Shown: piece by piece, positions 39,401-52,855 of the stretch
Layout: each line of letters starts with the position of its first letter
Numbering within the stretch: the stretch's first letter is position 1
Notes under the pieces: model-generated
What the model saw: the letters and a program-made list of their open reading frames with translations, nothing else
Told to the model about the DNA's origin: nothing
The model's database searches: none
Position numbers and translations under genes: made by a program
NCBI GenBank assembly: GCA_037127315.1
Contig: JBBBDQ010000225.1
Span: 1,993,501 to 2,057,500 of the forward strand
DNA length: 64,000 bases
DNA from: Ascarosepion bandense
Lineage: Eukaryota > Mollusca > Cephalopoda > Sepiida > Sepiidae
Reading direction: 5' to 3'

Positions 39401-42400
39401 CTTCCGCATATTCGCAGCTTCTTGAAGTAACCGCACGGTTAGGAGCAAACCAAGTGAATTTTGTTGTAGACACAGGAGCAGCTGCATCAGAAATAGCAAA
39501 ACAATTTCTAAAAAGTGTCAACATCCACCCAACCAACATCTCTGTTTTAGCAGCTAACGAAGTAAAAATAGAATGTTCCGGCCAAGCAGTAATCACATTA
39601 GCATTAAATAACCTCAGAAGATATTTTACTTGAACCTTTTTTGTTGCAAAAACGACTAAACTTCTCTAAGGTTATGACTTTTTGAGCTACTTTGAACTAT
39701 TGGTTGATGGTACTAATAGTTAACTAATAGATACAACAACAAATAAACAATCTAAAGCACAACCATCTTCAACAATAATGAACATTGATGTTTATCCAGA
39801 CAATCCTACAGACATAACAGTAAAAAATCTCATAAAGAAATATCCAAATATAATCTCTCCATATCGAAATAGCAACGCTATCAAACCCAAGGTATTCCAC
39901 AAGATTGAAACTGAAAGTAATCTTCCTCCTTTTCAAGAACTAGACAATTATCACCTCAAAAATAAAACATAGCAATGGAAGAATTTCGGCAACTGCAGAA
40001 AACTGGAATAACTTCCCCTTCAAAATCAGAATGGAGGGCAGCCCTACATATGGTACCTAAACACGACGGTACTTACAGACCCGTAGGTGACGACAGGTTA
40101 CTAAATGCAATAACAAAACGTGATCGCTACCCGACCCCGAACATAAATTCTCTGTTATCTAAATTGCACAACAAAAAAGTTTTCTCGAAAATTGACCTGT
40201 CATCAGCATATCACCAAATACCAGTACACCCCGATGACATGTAAAACAGCGATAACCACAACTTTTGGATTATACAAGTAGAATTATATGTCTTTCGGTT
40301 TGCGAAACGCATCCAGTACCTTCCAAAGGATGATGGATAGTATTTTTCGTGACCTCGAATGTGCATTCACTTACAGTGACGAGATTCTTATCTTCTCAAA
40401 TGACGAAAATAATCATTATTAATATCATGAGGAAGTACTACAGAAACTCAGTGAGCATGATTTTAAAATTTCTCTTTCAAAATGTACATTTGTTGTTACC
40501 GAACTAAGATATCACATCTCAGCTCACTACAAAGAAACTAAATGAACTTACACAATTTCCTCAACCAAATGATTCTAAATCCTTACGCAGATTTATGGGA
40601 ATGGCGAATTTTTATAGGAAACTTGTACCAAAGTTCAACAACATAATATGACCGCTGTCACAGCGAATGCGTCTCGAACAAAAATCTAAGACAATAACGC
40701 TTACTACGGAAGAGATTGAATCTTTTAAAAATATAAAGAACTGTTTAACAAATGTAAACGCTCTAGCTTTTCCCGACTCTTCATCAAATGATTGATAACC
40801 AATCTATCCCTATTTAGTTCTTTTCAAAAAAATTGTCACAAACCCAACAAAAATATTCCACGTTTGACAGGGAAATATTAGCTGAGTACAGTATTACATT
40901 TTAATCACTTAGTGGAAGAAAGAAATGTTTTATTAATGACTGATCAGAAACCACTTTGCAGTGCTTTTAAAAGCCAGTCTCCATTAAAGTCTGATAGACA
41001 ACAACGACACCTCATTTTCATTAGTGAATACGTTAATGATAAAAGGCTCACAAAATATTGTAGCCGATTGTTTATCACGACCAGCAAATGCAATCAATAT
41101 TGACGTTTGCGACCTACAAGTAATAGTGACACATCAAGATACTGATGAGGGAATCGAAACTTTCCGTGATCGTATGAAACCATATACTGTAAACAAAAAC
41201 GAAGTAGTGCTATGTAACGTGTCATGACCTTTTCCATGACTTTTTGTCATGCAAAAGCTAAGAAAATCGGTCCTTGACAGTCTACACAATTTATCACATC
41301 CTGGTACATCAGCCTCTATAAAATTCATAAAAGCAAGATATTACTGGCCTGAAACGGCCAAGTCGATAAAAACTTGGTGTAAGGAATGCCAACAGTGCCA
41401 GCAAGCGAAAATAGCAGCACATACAAAAAGTAAAGTTCAACCGTTCGAATTACCCTCCAGCCGCTTTCAGACGGTGCATGTTGGTATTGCTGGAGCTTTA
41501 ACATCAGTAAAGAACCCTACTGACCCTTATTTTTCACCCTATCGTTATATTTTAACATGTATTGATGGATTGAAGCATGCCCAATATCAGAGTCAATATC
41601 AGAATCAGTATCAATAGCTTTTGTTGATTTATGGATCTCTAGATTCGGTGTTCCACTCCACGTTGTAACAGAAGAGGAAGCCAATTCGAATCTGAATTGT
41701 TCACAGAATTATCTAAAATAATTGGTTTTCACCGACTGAGAGCAACAGCATACCACTCACAAACAAACCTTTTAGTAGAAAAAACACAGAACTCTGAAGC
41801 ATAGGATACAAATCCTGTATCATCCATCAACCAGCAAAAACAGCACAAAATAAATTGCACACCCGCAAAATCAAATTCAAACGACTACAACATTTGGGAA
41901 AAAACCAAAGTAAAATCGCACACTCGCAAAATTGGATCCAAACGGCTAAAAGCTTTTCTTTTTCACAAGTGTGCAAAGCGATAATCTGGATCATGGTTGG
42001 TTGAGAAATCGAGAAATTCAAAATACGTCAGCGAAACCTTTTTTTTCACAGCTAAAGAAAAAATTGTTCTGGAAGCCTCCCCACGTGACCTGAATTCTAT
42101 ATTTAAGGAGGTTTCCTGACCGGTCACACAGTCCGTCAGATGGAGGTAGTAGCTGACAGCATCTCACCATGTAAAGAAGAAACTTCAAGCTGGTTTAACC
42201 TCTGTCAATTTCTTTTTTATCTTTTTCACTCCACGCCAACATGGACGCAGGGTATGTCACAGTTTCATTCACCCTCACTTTCAACGCTCTCGTCTTCATT
42301 TTTCACACCACGCCGCTAAAGAGGACAACATACAACCAAATGGACACACGTGTTAAGTACCACTCCTTTATTTGTTTTGCCTTTTCTTTCTCTCGACCTG

Positions 42401-43265
42401 TCGCGACCTATTAAAAAGAGGAAGGAACAAAGCCTTTACAATCCGCTACTACACAAACATAAACTCTAAACTTCTGCGGACATTTCAAATACTTACGTTA
42501 CTACTACGAACAATTTAACTACAAAACAGCATGCATTTTCTCAATGAACATTATTTTTTCAAAAATATATTATCGTGTTCAGTTAACGAATGTCACTTAT
42601 ATTTTCCTTCTTACACTTTTTTCATTCTGTAAAAAAATATTTGCTTTAATATACACACAAAATATTTTATCCTTTCAATATCCAACCTTCAACCTTCTTG
42701 ATATTCAAATTGTGGGGACTTCGGACGTATTTGACACAAGGCCAATTAACCAAATATGACTGAGTTTCTTACAGAAGACAGCAATAATAGCAAGAAAAGA
42801 ATCCTGGTTGTCAGCTCTTCCCGTTGTGATACTTGGAATCAAGATAACAACTAATGAATGCAACTATTTCTCGTTTACTGCATTCACGGAAAATCAAGCT
42901 CAAGTTCCGTGATTGTTAATCGAAACATGAAGACATAGAACTAACAAACCCTCACATCAAGACTTTAGCTGAAGAGATGCAAAAATTTGACATGGAAAAA
43001 TTTCCAGCTGACATTTACACCCTACACCTAAGTTATATATTCTTAAAGATTTACAAAACTGTGAATATATGTGACTGAGAACGGACAGAGTACGAAAATC
43101 TTTAGAAGCACTATACACAGGCCCATTTCAAGTTTTTAGAAACCTCATGACAAATATTTTACGATCAAAACATCTGAAAATATGCATAATAATGTTTCCA
43201 TTAACAGACTAAAACCAGTATATATTTCTAAAAATACAAAGTCAAGAGATTCTGTCAAAAGAAAT
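39401..43265 (+). pseudogene. Pol of element 5, heavily decayed
   Basis: Protease has VVDTGAAASE (39466). RT fragments include TYRPVGDDRLLNAITKRDRY and KIDLSSAYHQIPVHPDDM; motif C is YSDE (about 40369) instead of YxDD. RNase H remnants (LMTDQKPL, VADCLSRPA) and an integrase zinc finger (LSHPGTS...CQQCQQAK) follow. A 979-bp insertion (41792-42770) interrupts integrase, which resumes with AIIARKESWLSALPVVIL. Many stops and frameshifts. Confidence 0.8.
41792..42770 (-). mobile_element. 979-bp non-coding insertion in element 5
   Basis: Flanked by ACAGAA (41786-41791 and 42771-42776). The integrase frame is in register across the site when one copy is removed. Orientation is set by similarity to the plus-strand repeat at 14940-15342. 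Its ends are not TG...CA, so LTR status is unsure. It includes a TATTTTCCTTCTTACAC/ TTTTTCATT-rich AT block and the AGGATTTGTATCCTAT palindrome-like end. Confidence 0.7.
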
Positions 43266-43471
43266 TCGGAATTGAACGATTCCTAATCTCATGTTGATGG
43301 AGCTCATGATGAAAAACAAATAACTAAAACAAATAACTAAAACAAAAACCGCTAGAACAATTAAATGGAAAAAACACAACACATTTTTACTACTGAGAGA
43401 TAAAAAAATAAGCACAGAATTACACTCCGTAATTTGAACAAGGACCTATATGTAGTGAACAAAACACGATC

Positions 43472-44278
43472 TAGATTTAAAATTTAAATGCTCAACACTG
43501 ACTCATTGATTTTATTAGAAAAAAAAATCGAATTTAGAAATTGTGCTTAGCACACACGCAAAAGCGAATCCAAAATAAAACTCGTTAAATTTCACACCTC
43601 GATGCAAAATGTTTTTCGGCCAACAAAAACTAGGAAACATCTAAAGACAACATTCAAATAATCTTCAATTATCAGAAAAAAATTTTTTACGGACCCTTTC
43701 CCCGAGCCGACGTGAAGCTTGTTCGTCGTCAAATGGAAAGGCCAGAATCACATCCGGGAGCTAATTCCTAAATGACCTTTTCGAGCCCCACAAACGAAAT
43801 AAAAGATGGGTCAATTTCGACTGTCACCAGAGAGAAAAATACGAGCGTAATTAACACGTTCCTCGACAAACGTAAAACGATCGTTAAGATTATCTCTATT
43901 TTCTCCCTCACTTCTTTATTCTCACGGTTCACCCGTCTGCCTTTTCTTACATTTGATAACCGAACGGAACCCTTTAAGACTGAGCGAATATTTCAAAGAT
44001 ACTCCTATCCAATTACAATGCTAATACATACATATACACATACATTCCTACCTACTCATTCTTGCAACTACGAAAATTTTAACGAAACTTGTATTAACCA
44101 AAATACATTACTTTTATTTGTAAAAAATTGATCTATATGTATATAAATTGTTGTTTCTATTTACAAATTGAGTTTTTGCTTTATACCCCTCTTATAGGCC
44201 AAATCAAACTAATCTGTTTCAACACACATATATTCAAATTCACTAATTAATTCACTACAACGGATCACCCACTATAAA
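43472..44278 (+). repeat. 3' LTR of element 5
   Basis: The partner of 37733-38558. It ends with CGGATCACCCACTATAAA, as the 5' LTR ends with TGGATAACCCACTATAAA. No strong polypurine tract is visible upstream. Confidence 0.8.
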
Positions 44279-44299
44279 ACACAAAGTAGGAAGGTTAAA

Positions 44300-46240
44300 A
44301 TAAATCCATGCTGCCGTTGTGGTCAGTTACATCTATAAAAGAATTGTCCATTCAAAGATTAAAAAAAATGCTTAAGTTGTGGTTATGAAGGTCATAAAAG
44401 TTCTTTTTGTAAATGAAAAGTCAAAAGGAAACCAAAAAATATGCTTCGTGATACCATCGATAAAAATGTCGCAGGAAAAAGAAAATTCATAAACGCCCGA
44501 TTGAATGACATAAAAGAAAAAATCCAAATTGACACAGAGTCAGACCTGACAAATATAAATGCGAATACATGGAATAAAATTGGTAGACCGGTATTATGCA
44601 GATTTTAAAAAAATTGCCGAAGACATATCAGGCAAAAAACCTTGAAAATGGGTATGGTATGAAGAATGCGATAAAGCATTTCAGAAATTGGGGCGGCTCT
44701 AATTTCTCATCTATCACTAATGCATTATGACCCGAGCAAGGAAATATATGTAGCAAGTGACGCTAGCGACTTTGGGTTAGGGGCCGTATTGCTTCATAAG
44801 CAAAATGATAGAAAACTAAAAGTTGTTTATCAGGTCTCAAGAACACTGCTGCCAGCGGAACAAAATACTCCCAAATCGAAAAAGAAGGTTTAGCAATGAT
44901 TTTGCTGTAAAAGGTTTCACAAGCATATTCAAGGCAATAAGCTTATTTTTTAAACGGATCACTGTTCATTGGTGATAATTTTTTAGCTCAAAGAAAGGTA
45001 TTCCAACGCATACTGCAAACAGACTGCAAAGATGGGAGACTATCTTACTTAACTATTCCTTTAAAATAGAGTATTTACCAAAAAAGATAGCGCATGCAGA
45101 CGGATTATCGAAATTGATTCCGAGAATAACCGAACCGCTGAAAGAAACAGTAATAGCTTTATTGGTTTGTGAGTCAGAAATAAAAAAACGTTTTGTATAA
45201 CACTGTGACACTGTCACAATTGACGAGATTAAAACTAAAGCGAAGTTTGAGAAGTTCATAACTCACAAAGAGAAAGAGTTATTGGCGAAAAAAAGGAAAA
45301 TATTTTTTCAATTTGTCAAGACATACTATTGTGCAGTGAACGGTTGGTCATTCTGGCGTTATTAACAAAAAGAATATTGCGAAGTTGCCATACAGGGAGC
45401 CCGGGTATTTCACGTATGAAAGCGCTTTTGCAGAGTTTCGTGTATTTAAACGGAATGGATGAGGGCGTTGAAAACTTGGTTAAAAATCGCAAGAAATGCC
45501 AGTTAGCAGAAAAATCACCACCCATAAAGCTCAAACCATGGCCAAAAACTGACAAGCCTCGGTTTAGGCTACACGTAGATTATGTACGACCGATAAGGAG
45601 TACATACTAATTTATTGTGGTGGATAGTTTTTCAAAAATGGCCATAAGTATTCAGATGCAAATTGCCGACAACAAAAAGCACAATAGATTTGTTTGCAAG
45701 ATTTGGTGTACCGGATACGATCGTATCAGACAATGGGGCGCAATTCTCATCATGGAAATTCGCAAATTTTTGCAAAATGCATACAGTAGCTCATTTGACA
45801 TCTGCGCTCTACCATCCAAGATCTAACGGGTCGGTAGAACGATTTATAGACGTTTTTAAAAGGGCAATAATAAAGGGGGAATTGATGCATGAAATGAGTA
45901 GCTACAAAATTTCTTATCTGTCTACCGTATCACACCAAACGCAAACACTAATGCAGGAAGGTCTCCTGCAGAGTTAATTTTTGCAAGACAAATCAAATCA
46001 GTTTTCGATAAACTGAAACCAAATGAAGAAAAAAAATGATAAGTGACAGAACTAAGTGCGATGGCAAACGCTTCTACCCTGGTGACAAAATTTATTTTAA
46101 AAACTACAAACTCGTTAAAGAGTAATGGCAAGAAGCCGTTATAGACAAGCGAATTAGTCACATGATGTACCTTATAAAACATCTAAGATTGATTATAAAG
46201 AAGCACGTAAGCCAAATAAAAAGAAGGTACACTGCTGAAC
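44300..46240 (+). pseudogene. Gypsy gag-pol relic with RT deleted (element 6)
   Basis: Zinc knuckles (CRCGQLHL and CLSCGYEGHKSSFC) are followed by protease with IQIDTESDLTNI (DTG changed to DTE). At about 44605 the sequence jumps to the end of RT (KWVWYEECDKAF). RNase H follows (ASDASDFGLGAVLLHKQND, ADGLSRLIPR near 45095), then integrase with VSDNGAQFSSWKF and PRSNGSVERFIDVF. The RT core is deleted and stops are frequent. The Gag/protease style differs from elements 1-5 (Mag-like impression). Confidence 0.8.
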
Positions 46241-46794
46241 AGCGTAGGTAAGAACCTATGGAAGTAATATATGTGTTCGATATGCTGATGTCTCCTGAGG
46301 CACAACAAATACGCTTAGGAAAGAGAAAAAGGAAGGCTACAGGATCAATCGAGATCGATTCAAAAATAAGAAAATATATCTTTCAGGGGACGAAACATTT
46401 CAGCAACGTGTATTAATCAAAATTCAGAATATGTACATAGTGTTTAAAATTTGGCAAAAATTATTAATGTGTGGTTCTTCAGGGTGTTGCCGGTAGTGCT
46501 GGGAGTTGACTGATTTCTTGGACGGTTGGCGAGGTCACAGTGAGGGTCAAAGGATAGGCCCGAAGTGGATTAGCCGTTGCTGGAGTTTGACAAACGCCTT
46601 CTTTAAGGTTAAAATCAACATCTCTTAAGTGCTTTATGTGTTGGCGGTCATGTAATGTCTAGATGTAGCCTAGTAAGGTGATTTGGGCGGTTGAGATCAC
46701 GGCAAGGGATTGATTCCTCGTGATGCTCATTGGCGGATAGGTTAAGCACTGATGAAAATTTTAATGCCATTCCATAGGCATTAATTCTGGTTTG

Positions 46795-47512
46795 GTCCAT
46801 ACTGTTTTAACTGAGATCGTGAGGATGAGCAAACTGTCTGCAAGATGGCTCGCAAGAAAGCTAACATCAGAGCAGAAGATGAAAAAGGTTGATATTTTCA
46901 GAACAATCTTGATTCCCTTCCAGAATGACCCTCAGAATTTTCCCTGCAGTTTAGTAATTCAAGATGAAATCTAGGTTCACCACTTCGAACCTGAATGAAA
47001 GCAAACAATTCAATAAACAATTGAAAGCAAACAATAGAAACACACTCGTTCTCCACTTCCAAAGGAGGTAAAGCAGGCAGCGTCTGTTGGTGAGGTGATG
47101 GATTCTGAAGGCGTAATCAAGATAGACTACCTAGAAAAACGAAAAAAAAAAACCTTAATGTACAGTACTATGAATCAAAATTAAGACAACTGAAGAAAGT
47201 AATCAAGTTGAAACGCAGAGCAAAGAGGACAGGTGTGCTCTTGCTCTGTGATAACGCGTCCATTCACATTGCTCATGTTGCAGTAGCTGAAGTAGCCAAC
47301 TGGTTTTGAACCCCTCTTAATCACAAGACTTAGCTCCATCTCACTTTATCCTGTTCCCTAAATTCAAACATCACCTGCGTGGTCACCATGAGATCATATG
47401 TTCTGTGAAGGTTTTGAAGGATTAGGATGCCACCTTCTTCGGTGATGGGATTGTAATAGTTAAACATCGTTTGATTAAGTGCATTGATGTCAAGAGTGAT
47501 TATACTGAAAAA
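46795..47512 (+). pseudogene. Mariner transposase relic
   Basis: Order of mariner motifs is preserved in mixed frames: MSKLSARWLARKLTSEQKMK, the first catalytic block DEI-stop-VHHFEPE (DETWVHHF-like, Trp codon now TAG), LLCDNASIHIAHVAVAE (second Asp), a PLLNHKT...LFPKFKHHLRG-like block, and a C-terminus ending IKCIDVKSDYTEK-stop. Terminal inverted repeats were not found. Confidence 0.75.
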
Positions 47513-50400
47513 TAGTGAGAAAATAATCTTGTCTCTCCAAATCTTTCTGAGAGTGCCTTTGAACTTTTTCTACTACTCTCGTATATTGCTTTATTCTTTT
47601 ATCCCATAAAGTTGAAAAAAGACAGTGGATGAAAAATCTGCGTGTAATTTTGATGGCAGAATCAAGCAAATTGATTAAATCTTTCAATCTTTCTTTGCTG
47701 AAAATGATGACGTTAGCAAATCAGTATTTGTTTCTTTTGATGGTTAAAAAAATCAAAGAGTAAGAATGGGAATATTTCATTTCTTGCAACTTGCTTGGAC
47801 TTTCAAAATAATTGAGAGAGGAATTACTTTGTCCAATCTTCTAGCTTGTCTTGGTCTATCTAGTCATGCGGTGAGATGTACAAATATGACACTTTGCCGG
47901 GTAGGTCGCTGTTGGTTTAGATCCAGATAGCTGGTCGTAGATCGACTCTGTTCACGATAATTTCCCTTGTCCCACGCTGTGTTTAGTGATCACAAGGCAG
48001 TCACGTGTGTTTTCCACTAGCTGTCTCTCTGCCAAACTAAACCAAACCGGGAAGCGTGCACACAATTGGATAATAAATAAAAAGAAATATGGCACCAAAA
48101 AAATAAATGAACCGACGTCTGAAGTGTTATAAAAGAAAGTCTTTATATACAGAAAATAATTCACATTAGTATAATAACCATTCGGATATTTCCCAATCCC
48201 TGGTCCTATCAAGCTGGTAACGGAACGGACGTCGCTTAAGTAAATCGAAGTAACCTTCTAAGCAATAATCGAGAAATCTGGCTCGCCACAACGCTTTGCT
48301 CCGAATGGAGTTCTAAGTTCGCAGCAAGTCTAGTCGACTTTGGTTATTTTTCACCGGAATGTTGCGGAAATTGCCGAAGTGCTAGGTTATAGTTAGGTTG
48401 GCGCGGTTCGTCTTCGGAATCGGAATCGGAATCGAGGTGGATTTCTTGTTCCGGGCTGGATCACTCTCTGTCTTTAATTCTGTTCGGATGGCAATTTCTA
48501 AAACCTCGTTTGCAAAATCACTTATTATCTTTAACTCTGGTTTATCTTTAACTCTGGTTGGTCGATTGGTGACAGGCTTCTCTACGGTTGGCACCCAACG
48601 GCATGGCGCTTGTCTGTCTCTTTACTTCTTCAACTGGGAACTGTCTATGGCAGGCGGCGATTTTTCTATGGTTGACACCCAACTGCGTGGCAATTATCCT
48701 CTGTAATTACGTCTCTGGGCCGGGATCTCGAACTGCAACTCCAACTGCCAGCTCTAACTGCCTTTGGTCCCTGAATAGAATGCTGCTACTCGTTTTTGCC
48801 TTTGGTTTATACAATGGGATTATTCTTATTTCCACGACGTCAATTGCTGGTCGTCTCCCCTTTTCGGGGCGCTGGTTCATGGAACCAATGAGATACCTCT
48901 CTATCTTATGATGTCATCTTCCTATACCCCTTTTCTGAGCTGGACTTATCCGGCGAATTTTCTTTCTCACGAAATAATTTGTTTTTTTTTTTAATCAATC
49001 ACTTTTGAACCTGACATAAAAGTCTGTATGACTAAACTTTTCCCTTTTCGCCTGAAACAAACTGACAGGCTACGGATGGCCTGTCTGTTTACATTATCAT
49101 CTAGATAAGAATTACCGCATCTGCGTTTCCAATATCTGCATTTTCGGTCACATACATTTTTTGAAGTTTCCCTTAATGAGAGAAAGATATTTTGTTATCA
49201 ATTTCTTTTTCCTAATTCATGCTAGCCAGACAATTCCTTCATTTCACTTGTCACCTTTCATGGGTAGGCTTGATTTTCTTAATTTCCAGTGTCAACCTTC
49301 GGCTAGGGCATCTGGATTGTTTTTACGTTTTTAATCAAATTATCAATGTCTATTGTTCTGTGTTTTATCTAACCTCGGAAATAAAATACGAATTTATTTC
49401 TTTTCTCTTTTCTTTCTTTCTCAGGTTTAGAATAACAACAAAGAAAACAAAACTTGTTGCCTTTCGTTTCTTTTACCTTCGCTCACATTCGGAGAATAAA
49501 AAAAATTCTTTTCAGTATGTTTCCTTCTGATCTATAATAGTAATTCTTCTGTTTAAAAACATTTTACAATTATAGTTAATAAATAATTAATAAAATTAAT
49601 TACTTCCGTTCCGCTAAATATTGTTACACAAAGAGCATACACTGACTCTTCTGTACAACGTGGCTGTCATAGCAACTGTCTGTAATTATGCTTGCAGGTC
49701 AATTTTTCTCTGGGGCAACATATTTTTATTAGGACATTTATGTCTCCAGTGACCCTGAATCCCGAGTTGTAAATGCGATTGTATTGTTGATAAATTGTAA
49801 TACTTTATTACTTGTAATACTTATTCTCGATTGTAAATCCAATATTTTTATTCCATTTGTGATTATGGGTTTATTGAAATATATAGGATCTGTATTTGTT
49901 GATCGCCCTATTTTATGATTATCTTCTATAGTTGGTGACCCCCTTATTTTCGTAAGTCTGCATTTATTTCCTCTAATATAGTTAGGGACATTTCTAATAA
50001 CTTACTTTTGAGGTTTTAAGGTTTTCGTGTGGGGAAGCTTTACATTTTAAACTATGGAAAGATTTAATTTTCAGTATGTTGTGTCATTTGAGTTTGTTGT
50101 TTTTGTTTTTTTGTTTTTTTTACTGTTCGAGGATTTGCTTTGCTGGTACTTTTTTTTTCTATTAAGAATGAGTACAGATTGGCCAGAGGGCTTTCCCCTA
50201 GAGATTCAGTTATGATGAATCTATGCAATTCTGTTCCGGCTTATATTTCTGAACCAGTCAGAAAGATTCCGTGTGGGTTTTTATTTAAGTTTGCCATGTG
50301 ATTTTTTCCATTGTTCCTGAGCACCACCACCCACCTGTATCCAAATAAAGTGATGCCTTAATATGAAACAGTGGTCAACGTTTCTTTCTCTTCTCGATTC
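47513..50400. other. Unclassified DNA
   Basis: 47950-48960 is more G+C-rich than its surroundings and could be a solo LTR: it has a TATAAAAGAAAG box near 48130 and short repeats (TCGGAATCGGAATCGG near 48414; ATCTTTAACTCTGG at 48528 and 48546). No partner or target duplication was found. 49000-50400 is AT-rich with no recognised gene. Confidence 0.4.
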
Positions 50401-50959
50401 GACTGACACCCCGTCACCAGCTTCTAGCATTATTAAAATAATGAGGGTTTGGTGTTAGATCATAATGTGATCAGTTTTTAGACATTGTTGGGCTTATAGA
50501 AGTGCTTGGGCTTGACATGATCAGCCGGTTAATTGGGGCCGCCCATCTAGCCCAAGTAATCAAAAAGGACCACTTATAGACCTCGGTCATGAACTGCTCC
50601 GCCACCAGTTTTTTGCCCTCTGGCAATATGTGTCGAAATCAACAGCAAACAGGTAACCTTATCGGTGGGCAGGAGGAGGTCTTACCTCTCTGCAGAGGTA
50701 CAGTCGGTGTACAGCTTACTCCAGCCGAAAGGGTGGAGCAAACCAATGTTGTCTCTGAATTTGCCCATGGAAAATGTATCTTAGGATAATTCAAACAATA
50801 CATACATTAGTCCCACAAACACTATTGTACCGATTAACTTTCTATTTATCCTATAATAGTTCAATTAAATTGTATTTTGGCACCAAACCACAAATATAGG
50901 ATACTCACTGACGATTTACACGCTAATAGTCTCTGGAAAACCATTAACTACATACAATG
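50401..50959. other. Unclassified, SINE-like in style
   Basis: A moderately G+C-rich block (GATCAGCCGGTTAATTGGGG near 50520 to GGAAAATGTATC near 50775) in AT-rich DNA suggests a dispersed repeat, but no second copy exists in the window. No gene seen. Confidence 0.3.
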
Positions 50960-51306
50960 AGACTTTTTACTTGTACTATTTCAGTCAGTTAAGTGCCATA
51001 CGTGATACACGCTTGGGCGATCATGTCTCGAAAGAGACATGACTGACTGGGCAGAAGATTATCCCGCAGTAGGTTGCCATTGCTTTCTGCGGTAGACTGG
51101 TTGCCGACCAACACTATAGAACCCAATCTGTCCTGTTATTTAACCCATAACTGGAAGGAAGAGACGGATTAATACCTTTCCCAAGGGTATATGCGCGCAA
51201 GTGAATACAATGGACTCAACTGGAATTCGAACTCGGCTCCCCACTTTCTCGTTCCGAGCCGATATCCACTGTACCACAACGCACATCTCCTGCTTGTACT
51301 ATTAAT
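50960..51306 (-). repeat. tRNA-derived SINE
   Basis: The minus strand starts beside a GA tract with a tRNA-like head: TGGTACAGTGGAT resembles a pol III A box and GAGTTCGAATTCC a B box, about 45 bases apart. The body follows without coding capacity. Cloverleaf pairing is too poor for a tRNA gene. The 3' end is approximate. Confidence 0.6.

Positions 51307-51308
<2 letters not shown>

Positions 51309-51352
<44 letters not shown>
51309..51352. repeat. GA microsatellite
   Basis: An uninterrupted GA tract abutting the SINE head. Confidence 0.95.
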
Positions 51353-51356
<4 letters not shown>

Positions 51357-52744
51357 CAAACAAAAAAACATCATTTTTATAATAAGGATAATTTTGAAAG
51401 CATTAGTTTTAGGCTTTACAATACATGCTTATTAACCATCTGCTCTTTTACGGCAGTGGAACATAACTGGAGATCAACTGTTTTTTTATGACTGAAAATA
51501 ACATGAAGCAGTTATCTAATTAGTTCAGTTTGTTTCTTCTACCCTTAAAGCAAATCGACTGAAAAATTGTTGGTTTTACCGACACAGGAATGAATGTATT
51601 GTGGAGGGTTGTATTTGACGTCATGCAGCTAACAGATGTTGAATGTCACTGGACATAAACAAAAAACAAAATGAAAACTTGAGTAGAAAATGAATCACCA
51701 ATGCTTACTGACGCACGTGGGTACAAAGATACGAAGGAATAGAAAATGGGTGGTCTTTAAGTCAGCCTGACGTTAAGTAAGGGTAGCCGAATCTCCCTTT
51801 CGTTGGGACGGTTACCAAATACTTCCGAACTTAATGGCTGGGAAATGAGAAAAGAGCGATCATCTCCTTTCCAGTAGTAGTGGGGTCATAAAATTCACAC
51901 TTGACCGGAACCCCTTTTTGGTTTCCTTTGCGTTATAGGAAAATAAAGATATTTACTTTTTTTAAAGTATTATTTTATTTTAAATTTAATTCTCCCAAAG
52001 TATAACCCCCACAACAAAAAAATATTTTTTAAAAAGTCAATGAAAAATGAATTGAAAAATAACATCTGCTGAATCAATGATGATCGAGAAGACTTGTTGT
52101 TCGATTATAAATTCTGGATGCAATACTTAAGCCACACTGAATTAATTTTAAAATGAATTTCAATGAAACAGTGTTCCGCTTTTTATTGCTGTTGTTATGC
52201 ACGAGCTTTTCATGGACGCTATGAATTTATTTAGCAATTGCATAAAAAAAGACAAGAACACAAGAAGATGGTAGGAGAGCTGAGACCATACTGTAATGTA
52301 GAGGAATGCCTGTCGATTATCCTTCTTTTCATGTTTTCTTGCAAGTAAGTTTTATTATTTGTTACTCCCCAGCCTTGTTTTACTTACTTACTACTGCTAG
52401 AGACAGAACTGTTGCAGAGAATCGACACTCAATGTATATTTCAGTTAATGACACCCATATGCGACCAGCAGTGAAGTAGAACGAAGGCAGCAGCAGCAAG
52501 ATATCTTCTCGTTTGTTGAAATATAACATTTTCTGAGTAAACAGGGAGGAGGCCTTTGGTCGTTGTGTAAAGCCACTTCAATTACTACTGATAATCATCA
52601 ACAACAACAACAACAACAAGAACACACCCTTCCGTCTTCATGAACCGAAGTGACAAAAATTGTCTCTATTTGCAACATCAGTCAATGAAACAAGATCAGA
52701 TACTTAGCTTAAACCAACGTTGATTTTTTTGTGCATTTTTGCAG
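51353..52744. other. Unclassified DNA upstream of the candidate exon
   Basis: No transposon relic recognised. Short repeats CAACAACAACAACAACAAC (about 52600) and CAGCAGCAG (52490). GCAA followed by GTAAGTT at about 52345 could be a splice donor of a non-coding first exon, but nothing else supports this. Confidence 0.35.
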
Positions 52745-52855
52745 GCAGTTGTAAATTATAAACAGGAGATAGAACATTTATTTATTTTTTGCACAATAAG
52801 TACTTAAAAATGACTGATGACGATTTCAAATCTGATAACATTCAGCCATATCCAG
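52745..52855 (+). CDS. Candidate host-gene exon with start codon
   Basis: A T-rich tract ending in TTTTTGCAG (52736-52744) is a good splice acceptor. The exon continues through a short leader to an ATG at 52810 in an AAAAATGA context, encodes MTDDDFKSDNIQPYP and one base of the next codon, and ends CCAG followed by GTAAGTAA (consensus donor). That gives a 111-base phase-1 exon with an acidic N-terminus. I do not recognise the protein. It is the only such combination I noticed, and 52860-56450 has few transposon relics, as a long intron might. A chance match cannot be excluded. Confidence 0.35.

Noticed and set aside
41134..41165. CTGATGAGGGAATCGAAAC looks like a hammerhead core
   Set aside because: No stem II can form between the core blocks, no stem I/III partners exist, and the stretch is coding sequence of element 5 pol.
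48398..48911. Open frames of 102-107 codons on the plus strand
   Set aside because: Overlapping frames in a G+C-richer LTR-like block without any known motif.
51230..51306. Possible tRNA gene on the minus strand
   Set aside because: A- and B-box-like words are present but acceptor and anticodon stems do not pair; it is a SINE head beside a GA tract.
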